A DNA stretch of 20,219 nucleotides from UBA8437 sp963578885 (lineage in GTDB: Bacteria; Planctomycetota; Planctomycetia; Planctomycetales; Planctomycetaceae), in NCBI GenBank assembly GCA_963578885.1, contig CAUZEQ010000054.1, forward strand, positions 1 to 20,219, written 5' to 3'. The translations under genes were made by a program, and so were the position numbers. The notes beneath the pieces are model-generated. The model saw nothing but the letters and a program-made list of their open reading frames with translations, was not told the origin of the DNA and did not search any database. Positions 7,836 to 14,810 of the stretch are shown here, one piece after another; within the stretch, counting starts at the first letter, position 1; every line of letters begins with the position of its first letter.

Positions 7836-8789
7836 ATGCCCTCAGCACTCGCCCCTCTGCGAATCGTCTACATCGTCGGTGCCGGCCGCAGCGGTTCGAC
7901 CGTGCTCGACACCGTGCTGGGCAATCACCCCCAGGCACTCAGCGTCGGAGAACTCTCGAACCTGCACCGCTCGGCGTGGGTCAACAACGAGTTCTGTGCC
8001 TGCGGCGAACCGGCCGGCGACTGCGGGTTCTGGAGCGAGGTCCGCACGAGGTGGCTGGATTCGACACCCGTGGCGAGCATCGAGAGTTATCTCGAGCTGC
8101 GTGACCGGTTCGAGCGGTTCCGTCCGGCGGCGTTGTGGAGGACCGAGGCGGCTTCGGTGTATCGGTCGCCGTCGGCACGACGGTACCTCGAGCAGACCGG
8201 CACGCTGCTCGAAGCGATCGCCGCGGTCAGCGGCCGCCGGGTGATCATCGATTCGTCGAAGACTCCTCTACGGGCCCGCTGGCTGGCTCGGCTGCCCGGC
8301 ATCGACCTGAGGCTGGTGCACCTGGTCCGCGACAGCCGCGCGGTGGCCTGGTCCAGGAAGAAGGCTCTGAAGCGGAACGAGCAAGCAGGGGTGCAGCACG
8401 ACCTGGCCTCCAGGCCCGCGTGGTACTCGGTCATCTACTGGACCGTGTCGAACCTGCTGGCCGCCCGGCTGAGGCGTGGGATTGGAAAGCGGGGGGTCCT
8501 GGTTCGTTACGAGGACTTTGTTTCCGAGCCGGGGACACAGCTGCTGAGGATCGGCGAGGCGTGCGGGCTGGACTGCGGGTCGCTGGCCGAGAGGCTGGAG
8601 GCGGGCGAGTCGTTTTCGGTGGGGCACACCGTGGCGGGGAATCGGTTGAGGATGGGCGGGGCGGTGAGGCTGAAGGCGGATTGGGACTGGATCGAGCGGT
8701 TGAGCGAGTCGGACCGTCGGACCTGCTGGAGACTCTCGGGGTGGCTGATGAAACAGTACGACTACAAACGAAAGGCCAAGGCGGCTTGA
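7836..8789 (+). CDS. PAPS-dependent sulfotransferase family protein
   Basis: 317 residues from ATG 7836. This family transfers sulfate from 3'-phosphoadenosine-5'-phosphosulfate to a hydroxyl or amine, often on glycans, lipids or tyrosines. GAGRSGST at 15-22 is the 5'-phosphosulfate-binding loop right at the N-terminus. RDSRAVAWS at 165-173 fits the 3'-phosphate-binding motif, and DSSKTP (139-144) precedes it. A cysteine-rich patch CACGEPAGDCGFW (54-66) may be a metal or disulfide site. The upstream extension of the frame (to 7641) runs into repeat B1 and was rejected, because the P-loop sits naturally after MPSALAPLRIVYIV. No signal peptide or membrane segment is obvious. The acceptor is unknown; it is followed by an aminotransferase on the same strand, but repeat B2 separates the two, so co-transcription is uncertain. 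Confidence 0.85.
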   Translation: MPSALAPLRIVYIVGAGRSGSTVLDTVLGNHPQALSVGELSNLHRSAWVNNEFCACGEPAGDCGFWSEVRTRWLDSTPVASIESYLELRDRFERFRPAALWRTEAASVYRSPSARRYLEQTGTLLEAIAAVSGRRVIIDSSKTPLRARWLARLPGIDLRLVHLVRDSRAVAWSRKKALKRNEQAGVQHDLASRPAWYSVIYWTVSNLLAARLRRGIGKRGVLVRYEDFVSEPGTQLLRIGEACGLDCGSLAERLEAGESFSVGHTVAGNRLRMGGAVRLKADWDWIERLSESDRRTCWRLSGWLMKQYDYKRKAKAA

Positions 8790-8798
8790 CACGGTGGT

Positions 8799-8962
8799 GG
8801 GGGTCTGACGCCGCCTACAAACGGGTCTGTTTCCCCAAAGGCGACCCGCAGACGGGGCCTGACCCCTTTTGCAGGGGCAGCGGGTGTCGCGAGAAGGGGT
8901 CAGGCCCCGCCTGCGGGACGCGCGAGGGGAAACAAACCAAACTGGGGCGGCGTCAGACCCCC
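8799..8962. repeat. Family B palindromic element, copy B2
   Basis: Outer ends GGGGTCTGACGCCGCC and GGCGGCGTCAGACCCC are exact inverted repeats. Inner arms GGGGCCTGACCCCTT and AAGGGGTCAGGCCCC flank a loop of about 26 nt. It begins 10 bp after the sulfotransferase stop. Its interior is nearly the reverse complement of the interior of the copy at 10233-10395. A tail GGCTTTGCGTCAGACCCC follows at 8963-8980. Confidence 0.85.
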
Positions 8963-8996
8963 GGCTTTGCGTCAGACCCCAAGCGAGAAATCGAAC

Positions 8997-10211
8997 ATGT
9001 CACAACCCACCTCAACAGGCCTCTCACCCACCTGGGCACCCTGGCCGGTGTTCGGTGAGCAGGAGATCTCGGCGGTCAGCGAAGTGCTGGCTTCGGGCCG
9101 CGTCAACTACTGGAGCGGTCCGCACGGTCGGGAGTTCGAGCGCGAGTATGCCGGTTCGCTGGGCTGCCGGCACGCGGTGGCGGTGGCCAACGGCACGGTG
9201 GCTCTTGAACTGGCACTCGAAGCGACGGGCATCGAAGCGGGTGACGAAGTCGTCGTTCCCTGCCGCAGCTTCCTGGCCAGTGCCAGTGCGATTGCCGCCC
9301 GGGGCGCGATCCCGGTGTTCGCCGATGTCGATCGTGACAGTGGGAACATCACGGCCGAGACGATCGCCGAGGTGCTCTCGCCCAGGTCGCGCGGCATTCT
9401 GGCGGTGCACCTGGGTGGCTGGCCCTGTGACATGGACCCGATTCTCGAGCTGGCCGCCGAACGGGGGCTGAAGGTGATCGAGGACTGTGCTCAGGCCCAT
9501 GGGGCACAGTACAACGGTCGGCCGGTGGGCAGCCTGGGCGACGTGGCCGCGTTCAGTTTCTGCCAGGACAAGATTCTCTCGACCGGAGGCGAAGGCGGAC
9601 TGGTCGTGACCGACGACGAAGCGACCTGGCGGCGTGCGTGGAGTTACAAGGACCACGGCAAGGACTATGACGTCGTGCACGCTGTGTCGAAGGGGTCCGT
9701 GTTTCGATATGTTCACGGCGGGTTGGGGACCAACTGGCGGTTGACCGAGATGCAGTCGGCCCTGGGGCGGATCGTGCTTCGCAAGCTGCCAGGCTGGGTC
9801 CGGCAACGGCGTCGGAACGCGGCGGTACTTGAGGCGAGGCTGGGTTCGATGGGGGCCTTGCGTGTGCCGAAGCTGCCGGAGGGATTCGATCACAGCTACT
9901 ACAAGTTCTATGCCTATGTGCGTCCCGATTGGTTGTCCGCGGGCTGGTCGCGGGACCGGCTCGCGGCGGAGATCTCATCGCGAGGTGTTCCCTGCGGCAG
10001 CGGTGCGTGTCCGGAGATCTATCTCGAGGCGGCCTTCGACGGGACCGGGTGGCGGCCGGCGGAGCGGTTGAGGGTGGCTCGCGAACTGGGCGAGACGAGC
10101 CTGATGTTCCAGGTTCATCCGGGGCTGGAGGCGGGGCAGATGCACCATGTGGGTGATGTGGTGGCGGACGTGTTGGGGTTGGCTGCGGGGCGCGTGGCGC
10201 GGGCGGCTTGA
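8997..10211 (+). CDS. DegT/DnrJ/EryC1/StrS family PLP aminotransferase
   Basis: 404 residues from ATG 8997. The family uses PLP to aminate keto groups, mainly on nucleotide sugars for lipopolysaccharide, glycoprotein or secondary-metabolite sugars, usually with glutamate as donor. The N-terminal WAPWPVFGEQEISAV is typical. ANGTVALELAL (64-74) binds the PLP phosphate, Asp163 in IEDCAQAHGA pairs with the pyridine nitrogen, and Lys192 in SFCQDKILSTGGEGG is the Schiff-base lysine. The C-terminal HPGLEAGQMHHVGDVV matches the family's closing helix. The frame continues upstream to a TTG at 8967 inside the repeat tail; ATG 8997 was preferred because it lies clear of the repeat and starts a family-length protein. 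It is bracketed by family B elements on both sides. No sugar-nucleotide genes lie nearby, so the substrate cannot be assigned. Confidence 0.9.
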   Translation: MSQPTSTGLSPTWAPWPVFGEQEISAVSEVLASGRVNYWSGPHGREFEREYAGSLGCRHAVAVANGTVALELALEATGIEAGDEVVVPCRSFLASASAIAARGAIPVFADVDRDSGNITAETIAEVLSPRSRGILAVHLGGWPCDMDPILELAAERGLKVIEDCAQAHGAQYNGRPVGSLGDVAAFSFCQDKILSTGGEGGLVVTDDEATWRRAWSYKDHGKDYDVVHAVSKGSVFRYVHGGLGTNWRLTEMQSALGRIVLRKLPGWVRQRRRNAAVLEARLGSMGALRVPKLPEGFDHSYYKFYAYVRPDWLSAGWSRDRLAAEISSRGVPCGSGACPEIYLEAAFDGTGWRPAERLRVARELGETSLMFQVHPGLEAGQMHHVGDVVADVLGLAAGRVARAA

Positions 10212-10232
10212 CGCGTGGGTAGGGGAAAGCCC

Positions 10233-10395
10233 GGGGTCTGACGCCGCCCACAGTTTGTCTTGTTTCCCCTGGCGCGTCCCGCAGGCGGGGCCTGACCCCT
10301 TCTCGCGACACCCGCTGCCCCTGCAAAAGGGGTCAGGCCCCGCCTGCGGGTCGCCTTTGGGGAAACAGACCCGTTTGTGGGCGGCGTCAGACCCC
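10233..10395. repeat. Family B palindromic element, copy B3
   Basis: Outer ends GGGGTCTGACGCCGCC and GGCGGCGTCAGACCCC are exact inverted repeats; inner arms GGGGCCTGACCCCTT and AAGGGGTCAGGCCCC. The interior is nearly the reverse complement of B2's interior. It lies between convergent genes: 22 bp after the aminotransferase stop on the plus strand and 28 bp after the acetamidase stop on the minus strand. It could end transcripts from both sides. A tail GGCTTTGCGTCTGATCCC follows, like the one after B2. Confidence 0.85.
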
Positions 10396-10422
10396 AGGCT
10401 TTGCGTCTGATCCCGGCGGCGG

Positions 10423-11310
10423 TTACAGGTACGACCGGTTCACCTTCGCGGCGATGCTGCCGCCGTCGTAATAGCCGACCGAGATTTCTCCGACGTGGGT
10501 CAGCAGGTCGTAGGCCTTCCAGCGATCCCAACCATAATCCGACTCCATCCACAGGATCAACTCGGCATAGGCCCTCGCGATCGACCTTTCGGCCGGAGCC
10601 CCGCTGGTCACTGCCATGATCTCGGTCTCGTTCTCGATCCGCGGCCATGCCAGCGGCTGATTCTTCGTCAGCTCGACGGAGATCTCGGTCACCGCCGACA
10701 TTTCCAGGCCTGTGGCCGAGAGTTCCCCGTGCCCCATCGCGGCGTGGGCATCGCCCAGGAACAGCTGTCCGCCGAGGACGAAGACCGGCAGGTGCACGGT
10801 GGCTCCCACCGCGGTCTCGCGGATGTCCATGTTCCCTCCATGAGGCCCACCCGGACCGGTCGTCGGCACACCCCACTCGGGCGCGGTGCCTATGCAACCG
10901 AGCATCGGAGCGTAGGGGATCGCGATCTCGTCGCTCCAGTGGATCTTCCCGTCGGAAATCGGGCAAACATGGCCTCCAGGCGGCACGTCGGTTCCCAGCC
11001 ACTCGCACAACTGCTTCGGCGATCCGGTGTAGGTCGCCGCCTGAGGCCGCCAGGGTTCGATCGAGTGGATCGTGACCCGCAGCACATCACCTGGCTCGGC
11101 ACCCTCGATCTCGATCGGACCGTTGACCGGGTTGCTCTTGGGGATCAGGGTCTTGTCGCGCTGGTCGCCGGGCGAGGAGATCTGGGCCGAGAGGGCGTCT
11201 TCGGATTCAACCAGCAGGTGGTCACCCGGAGCGATTGTTGCCCGGACCGGCAGGTGCCGGGAGAACTCGTAGACGAGCGGCACGGCGGCGATCCGCGGGA
11301 TGGAATTCAT
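10423..11310 (-). CDS. Acetamidase/formamidase family protein
   Basis: 295 residues from ATG 11310. Members hydrolyse short amides such as formamide or acetamide to the acid and ammonia. Family motifs in order: NPVNGPIEIEGAEPGD (60-75), IGTAPEWGVPTTGPGGPHGG (140-159) leading into NMD, and LFLGDAHAAMGHGELS (183-198). The last usually reads GDGE, so the Asp is a His here. No signal peptide is seen; cytoplasmic. ATG 11310 gives an 8-bp gap to the upstream stop at 11319. A GTG at 11322 would overlap that stop by 4 bp and is an alternative start. Either way it is probably translated from one message with the upstream secreted protein. A real amidase activity is likely, but the natural substrate is not shown by the sequence. 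Confidence 0.87.
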   Translation of the reverse strand: MNSIPRIAAVPLVYEFSRHLPVRATIAPGDHLLVESEDALSAQISSPGDQRDKTLIPKSNPVNGPIEIEGAEPGDVLRVTIHSIEPWRPQAATYTGSPKQLCEWLGTDVPPGGHVCPISDGKIHWSDEIAIPYAPMLGCIGTAPEWGVPTTGPGGPHGGNMDIRETAVGATVHLPVFVLGGQLFLGDAHAAMGHGELSATGLEMSAVTEISVELTKNQPLAWPRIENETEIMAVTSGAPAERSIARAYAELILWMESDYGWDRWKAYDLLTHVGEISVGYYDGGSIAAKVNRSYL

Positions 11311-11318
11311 ACTACGGA

Positions 11319-13127
11319 TCACTTTTTCGGGGCGGATTTCTTGTCGGCCGGTTTGGCCGGTTTGTCGGACTTGTCGGAAAGAGTGACCGACAGCAGCAAC
11401 GCATCGGCGACGCGTCGGCTGGGTGCCGGCCCCGCCAGGTGCACCAGCGGCAGCACGTCTCGAGCAGGCTGTTTGCCGGGTGCCTGGGCGAGGACTCGGA
11501 TCGGTGTCAGGCCCGGCTTGGCAGAAGCGGTGGCGGTGAGCGTGAGCGTGGCGACGGGCTTTTCGGCGGGCACACTGAGCGTCTTGGCGGTGACTCCTTC
11601 TGGCAGGCCTTCGACCGACACCTCCACGGCCGTTTTGGCGCCGCCGCTGCGGACGACGACGATCTGCAGCGTGGCCTTTCCTCCGGCGGCGATGGTGAGT
11701 CCCGAGTGCGACTTGCCGTCTCCGACGACCGAGAAGGCCTGGGTTCGCGGCCGGGGCGGGCCGACCACCAGTTGGTAGGCACGATCGGGTCCGAACAGGC
11801 TGCCGCCGTAGAGATCTCGGACAACAATCGTGTAGCGTCCCTCGTCGGGTGCTTTCCAGTCGCCGTGCGGGTCGCTGGTGGTGAACGGGAATTCGACTCC
11901 GAGTTTCTTGGGAGCGGCGAGGGTTCCGATCGTGGCCAGGGCCTTGCCCGACTTGTCGTGGACGGTCGCCTCGAGTCGCATCGCCTGGCCGAGCCGTTCG
12001 CCCCAGCCGGTGATTTCGAGTGTTTCGCCTTTCTTGAGGTCGACCGAGTACCAGTCGACATCGGCCGCTTTTTCGAAACGGCCGCAGACTCGGGCGGGCA
12101 ACTTGAGTGGCTGGGCCGCGGCGGCGGTGTCGTTGGCCGTGCTGGTCTCAACGACGACCGGTTCTTCGGAGAGCGTGACCCAGGCCGAGCCGATCGAGTC
12201 GGCCTGGCTCATGCGGAACCCCTCCTGCAGCACTCCGACAGGCCGGCGATCGGGCCAGGTGGGTGTGGAAGGGGGCCGGTCAATTTCGACAGCCAGGGTG
12301 GTCCATCCACTCGACCGGTCCACGGTACCGCCGGGCAGCAGGTGGCCCAGCAGGATCAGGGGCGAGGGATTGGCCGAGAGAGCCGTCGGGGCGGTGAGTA
12401 CCAGTCGCGGACCGGCCAGTGCGGTCAGCGTGTAGATGCTCGAGAGGTTGTGCCCGAAGCCCCGGTCGACGACCGTGACCAGGTAGCGTCCGCTGACGGG
12501 CAGCCTGAGTGTCACGGTGGGTTCGATCTGGTGGACCGGCGAATGTGCCAGTTCTGTGCCGTCGGGTCCTTTGATCGAGAGCACCGCTGCGACGGTGCCG
12601 TCGAGACTGCTCGAGCGACAGGTCAGGTGGACCAGCTGGTTGGCCTGCCCTGTGAAGGCAAACGTATCGCGGTCGGCGGTCCGGTCGAGCTTCGCGGCGA
12701 CGGTGCCCGGAAGTGAAATGGGCGAGGCTTCCGTGTCGGGAGTCTCGGTGACGACCCGAACGGGGTGAGTCACCACGAGCAGGGCTCGAGGGTTGGCCAG
12801 GCCGGTGGAGGTCAGCGTCCAGACATCAATCAGTCGAGTCCCGGTCGCGGCGGCGACCCGAACCGTCACCGCGTTCTTTTTGACCGACTCGGTCTTGAGT
12901 TGACCGGTTCCGCTGGCGAGTTGCCTGATGGTGCCGAGATTGTCGCCGCTGACGGTGATCGTGGATGTCTGACCTGCCTCGACGACGGGTGGAAACAGCT
13001 GGGTGACCGAGGGGGGTTCGGCAAAGAGCGAGTGTGAGTTGGCGGGGCCTGTTACGAACGCGGCCAGCAGGGTAGCCAGCAGGGTGAACAGCAGCGGAAC
13101 GGGGTTGTGGGCAACAGGTCGGTGCAT
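11319..13127 (-). CDS. Secreted PPC-domain protein
   Basis: 602 residues from ATG 13127. The N-terminus (MHRPVAHNPV, then a hydrophobic LLFTLLATLLAAFVTG) is a signal peptide with likely cleavage around residue 30-36. SVTQLFPPVVEAGQTSTITV (about 40-60) looks like an IPT/TIG or Ig-like strand pair. Two bacterial pre-peptidase C-terminal (PPC) type beta-sandwiches follow: about 135-235 (AKLDRTADRDTFAFTGQANQ) and about 330-450 (GRFEKAADVDWYSVDLKKGE). A further Ig-like region (VEVSVEGLPEGVTAK) and a lysine-rich tail DKPAKPADKKSAPKK close it. PPC domains usually serve as binding modules on secreted planctomycete proteins. No catalytic domain is seen, so the function is unknown. It is the first gene of a likely two-gene unit with the acetamidase and diverges from the Nudix gene. 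Confidence 0.82.
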   Translation of the reverse strand: MHRPVAHNPVPLLFTLLATLLAAFVTGPANSHSLFAEPPSVTQLFPPVVEAGQTSTITVSGDNLGTIRQLASGTGQLKTESVKKNAVTVRVAAATGTRLIDVWTLTSTGLANPRALLVVTHPVRVVTETPDTEASPISLPGTVAAKLDRTADRDTFAFTGQANQLVHLTCRSSSLDGTVAAVLSIKGPDGTELAHSPVHQIEPTVTLRLPVSGRYLVTVVDRGFGHNLSSIYTLTALAGPRLVLTAPTALSANPSPLILLGHLLPGGTVDRSSGWTTLAVEIDRPPSTPTWPDRRPVGVLQEGFRMSQADSIGSAWVTLSEEPVVVETSTANDTAAAAQPLKLPARVCGRFEKAADVDWYSVDLKKGETLEITGWGERLGQAMRLEATVHDKSGKALATIGTLAAPKKLGVEFPFTTSDPHGDWKAPDEGRYTIVVRDLYGGSLFGPDRAYQLVVGPPRPRTQAFSVVGDGKSHSGLTIAAGGKATLQIVVVRSGGAKTAVEVSVEGLPEGVTAKTLSVPAEKPVATLTLTATASAKPGLTPIRVLAQAPGKQPARDVLPLVHLAGPAPSRRVADALLLSVTLSDKSDKPAKPADKKSAPKK

Positions 13128-13141
13128 GGGCGGCGTGCGGG

Positions 13142-13170
13142 TTGGCAGTCCTCTTGGGCGAGACTATCAT
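13142..13170 (+). promoter_or_regulatory. Sigma70-like promoter for the Nudix gene
   Basis: TTGGCA at 13142-13147 and TATCAT at 13165-13170 are each one base from consensus and are separated by exactly 17 bp. They lie in the 104-bp gap between the divergent PPC-domain gene and the Nudix gene, about 60 bp ahead of the Nudix ATG. A TATGAT on the minus strand at 13166-13171 could serve the other gene, but it lacks a good -35 box. Confidence 0.5.
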
Positions 13171-13178
13171 ACTCGCCC
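13156..13178. promoter_or_regulatory. Operator-like inverted repeat over the -10 box
   Basis: GGGCGAG and CTCGCCC are perfect 7-bp inverted arms with a 9-bp centre, ACTATCATA, that contains the candidate -10 box. A protein bound here would block both divergent promoters. No regulator gene is present nearby, so the role is inferred. Confidence 0.35.
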
Positions 13179-13231
13179 CCGGCACACCGCGGCACGCTCT
13201 CGCACGGCGAGGCGGTCGTCTCGAGACAGCC

Positions 13232-13681
13232 ATGGCCCAGACGAAACCAGAGACTGACCAGGGCGGGCCGCAGGTCGACTTGAGGCAGGCGGCCGCGTTG
13301 CCGTTTCGGCTCAAGAAGGGTCGAGTCGAATTCTGCCTGGTCAGCGTCCGCCGCGGCGGATCCTGGACGATGCCCAAGGGGAACATCGAAGCGGGGGAAC
13401 AGGGGAGCGAGTGTGCGGCCCGCGAGACGTTCGAAGAGGCGGGTCTGGAGGGCGGGGTGCTGGAACCGGAATTGTGCCGCTACTTCGATCGCAAGGGGAA
13501 GAAGTCGGTCGAGGTGACGGTGTGGTTGCTCGAAGTCGAGAGGTCGCACAAGAAGTGGCCCGAACACAAGCGGCGGGCACGGCAGTGGGTTTCGCCACGC
13601 AAGGCGATCCGCCTGCTGGCCCGACCCAAGCTCGTCGCGCCGATCATCGACGCCATCCGACGGCTCGATCAGGTCGATTGA
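13232..13681 (+). CDS. Nudix hydrolase
   Basis: 149 residues from ATG 13232. Nudix enzymes cleave nucleoside diphosphates linked to another group; the WTMPKGNIEAGE setting is like that of the diadenosine or diphosphoinositol polyphosphate hydrolases. The full Nudix box G-x5-E-x7-R-E-x2-E-E-x-G is present: G50, E56, then RETFEEAG (64-71), which coordinates Mg2+. The C-terminal RARQWVSPRKAIRLL is typical of the fold. The frame is open upstream to a TTG at 13142, but that lies in the promoter; ATG 13232 gives a normal family length. The gene stands alone, divergent from the PPC-domain gene and convergent with PPK2. The substrate is unknown; a polyphosphorylated compound is plausible and would fit the neighbouring polyphosphate operon, but this is inference. 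Confidence 0.87.
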   Translation: MAQTKPETDQGGPQVDLRQAAALPFRLKKGRVEFCLVSVRRGGSWTMPKGNIEAGEQGSECAARETFEEAGLEGGVLEPELCRYFDRKGKKSVEVTVWLLEVERSHKKWPEHKRRARQWVSPRKAIRLLARPKLVAPIIDAIRRLDQVD

Positions 13682-13684
13682 ATT

Positions 13685-13920
13685 CCTAGCAGTCTGTTGA
13701 AAAACACAAGTTTGGGGATGGGACGGGGTCAGACGCCGCCCACAGAAAGTCCCGCTCCACCCAGACCGGCACGCAGGCGGGGCCTGACCCCTTTTCAACC
13801 AGCACTCGTTGCAACTCGAAGAAGGGGTCAGGCCCCGCCTGCGAAACGCGACAGGTGGAGCAAGCCCCGTTGTGGGCGGCGTCAGACCCCAGGGTCCGAG
13901 TTCTTCAACGGGCTGTTAGG
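13685..13920. repeat. Outer imperfect inverted repeat around element B4
   Basis: A 21-bp arm at 13685-13705 beginning CCTAGCAGTCTGTTGAAAAA pairs with a copy at 13900-13920 ending CAACGGGCTGTTAGG, with 17 of 21 positions complementary. The pair encloses all of element B4 and occupies the whole space between the convergent Nudix and PPK2 genes. Such ends resemble insertion-sequence or MITE termini, but no transposase or clear target duplication is seen. Confidence 0.45.
13725..13890. repeat. Family B palindromic element, diverged copy B4
   Basis: Outer ends GGGGTCAGACGCCGCC and GGCGGCGTCAGACCCC; inner arms CGCAGGCGGGGCCTGACCCC and GGGGTCAGGCCCCGCCTGCG flanking a loop that differs from the other copies (TTTTCAACCAGCACTCGTTG). 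It lies 44 bp after the Nudix stop and 39 bp after the PPK2 stop, between convergent genes. The conserved arms with a changed loop and flanks suggest that the base-paired structure is what is kept. Confidence 0.8.
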
Positions 13921-13928
13921 GGTGTTCA

Positions 13929-14786
13929 TTACGGGGACTCGTTTCGGGACTGGCGACCCGGGTCGCTGCTGCCTCCGTCGATCGTGTCGGCGATCGTGAT
14001 GTCCGAGAAGTCCTCGGTGGCGGTCGGGTACTGCGGGTCGAGCGTCTCGAGCGTTTCCACGATGGCCCGGGCGATCACCGTATTGCGGTACCACTTGCGA
14101 TCGGCGGGGATGACATACCAGGGTGCGGTTTCGGTGGTGCAGAGTTGCAGCATGTCCTGAAAGGCCTGCTGGTAGTCGTACCACTGTTTTCTCTTTTCGA
14201 GGTCGTCGCGTGAGAACTTCCAGTTCTTTTCGGGTCGTCTCAGCCTGTCGCGCATCCGCTGGGCCTGTTCTTCGGGCGAGATGTGCAGGAAGAACTTGAG
14301 AGTGGTGGTCCCCGCTGCGGCCAGTTGGGCCTCGAATTCGTTGATCTGATCAAACCGTGCCCGCCAGGTCGACTCGGGCACGAGCCGATCGACTCGGACC
14401 ACCAGGACATCTTCGTAATGCGACCGGTTGAAGACGGCGATCATCCCGGCGGCGGGTGTCTGCTGGTGGATCCGCCAGAGGAAGTCGTGTTGCTGTTCGA
14501 GTTCGGTGGGTTTCTTGAACGAGGCGACTCGAACGCCCTGCGGGTTGATGCCGCTGAAGACCTTGCGGATCGTCCCGTCCTTGCCGCCACCATCGATGGC
14601 CTGAAAGACGACCAGCAACGAGCGTTGTGCTTCGGCGTAGAGAGCCCGTTGGTACCGTGCCATCTGGTCCCGCAGCGATTTCAGTTCGGCCTCGAACGCG
14701 TCGCGGTCTCCCTGGCCGGAGGTGGTCAGCTGTGCCAGATCGACGGTGTTGCCGTGCAGCAGGCGGTGTGCATTGGAATCGGTCAT
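13929..14786 (-). CDS. ppk2: Polyphosphate kinase 2 family (polyphosphate:nucleotide phosphotransferase)
   Basis: 285 residues from ATG 14786. PPK2 enzymes move phosphate between polyphosphate and nucleotides, mostly running toward NTP/NDP formation. AIDGGGKDGTI (63-73) is the Walker A loop, FNRSHYEDVLVVRV (119-132) the Walker B region with its catalytic Asp, and RRPEKNWKFS (183-192) the lid. Length and motifs fit a single-domain PPK2. The last 20 residues (SSDPGRQSRNESP) are a polar tail. It is the last gene of the run ROK kinase, Ppx, PPK1, SixA-like, PPK2, 24 bp behind the SixA-like stop. Whether it prefers AMP, ADP or GDP cannot be told from sequence alone. Confidence 0.9.
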   Translation of the reverse strand: MTDSNAHRLLHGNTVDLAQLTTSGQGDRDAFEAELKSLRDQMARYQRALYAEAQRSLLVVFQAIDGGGKDGTIRKVFSGINPQGVRVASFKKPTELEQQHDFLWRIHQQTPAAGMIAVFNRSHYEDVLVVRVDRLVPESTWRARFDQINEFEAQLAAAGTTTLKFFLHISPEEQAQRMRDRLRRPEKNWKFSRDDLEKRKQWYDYQQAFQDMLQLCTTETAPWYVIPADRKWYRNTVIARAIVETLETLDPQYPTATEDFSDITIADTIDGGSSDPGRQSRNESP

Positions 14787-14810
14787 GGCGGTTTCTCTTG
14801 GACCAGATCC

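Noticed and set aside
8799..10395. Composite transposon carrying the aminotransferase
   Set aside because: No transposase and no clear target-site duplication; kept only as a cassette-like observation.
11235..12716. Plus-strand frame of 493 residues opposite the acetamidase and PPC-domain genes
   Set aside because: It spans two real minus-strand genes with family motifs or a signal peptide; the composition is typical of an antisense shadow in GC-rich DNA.
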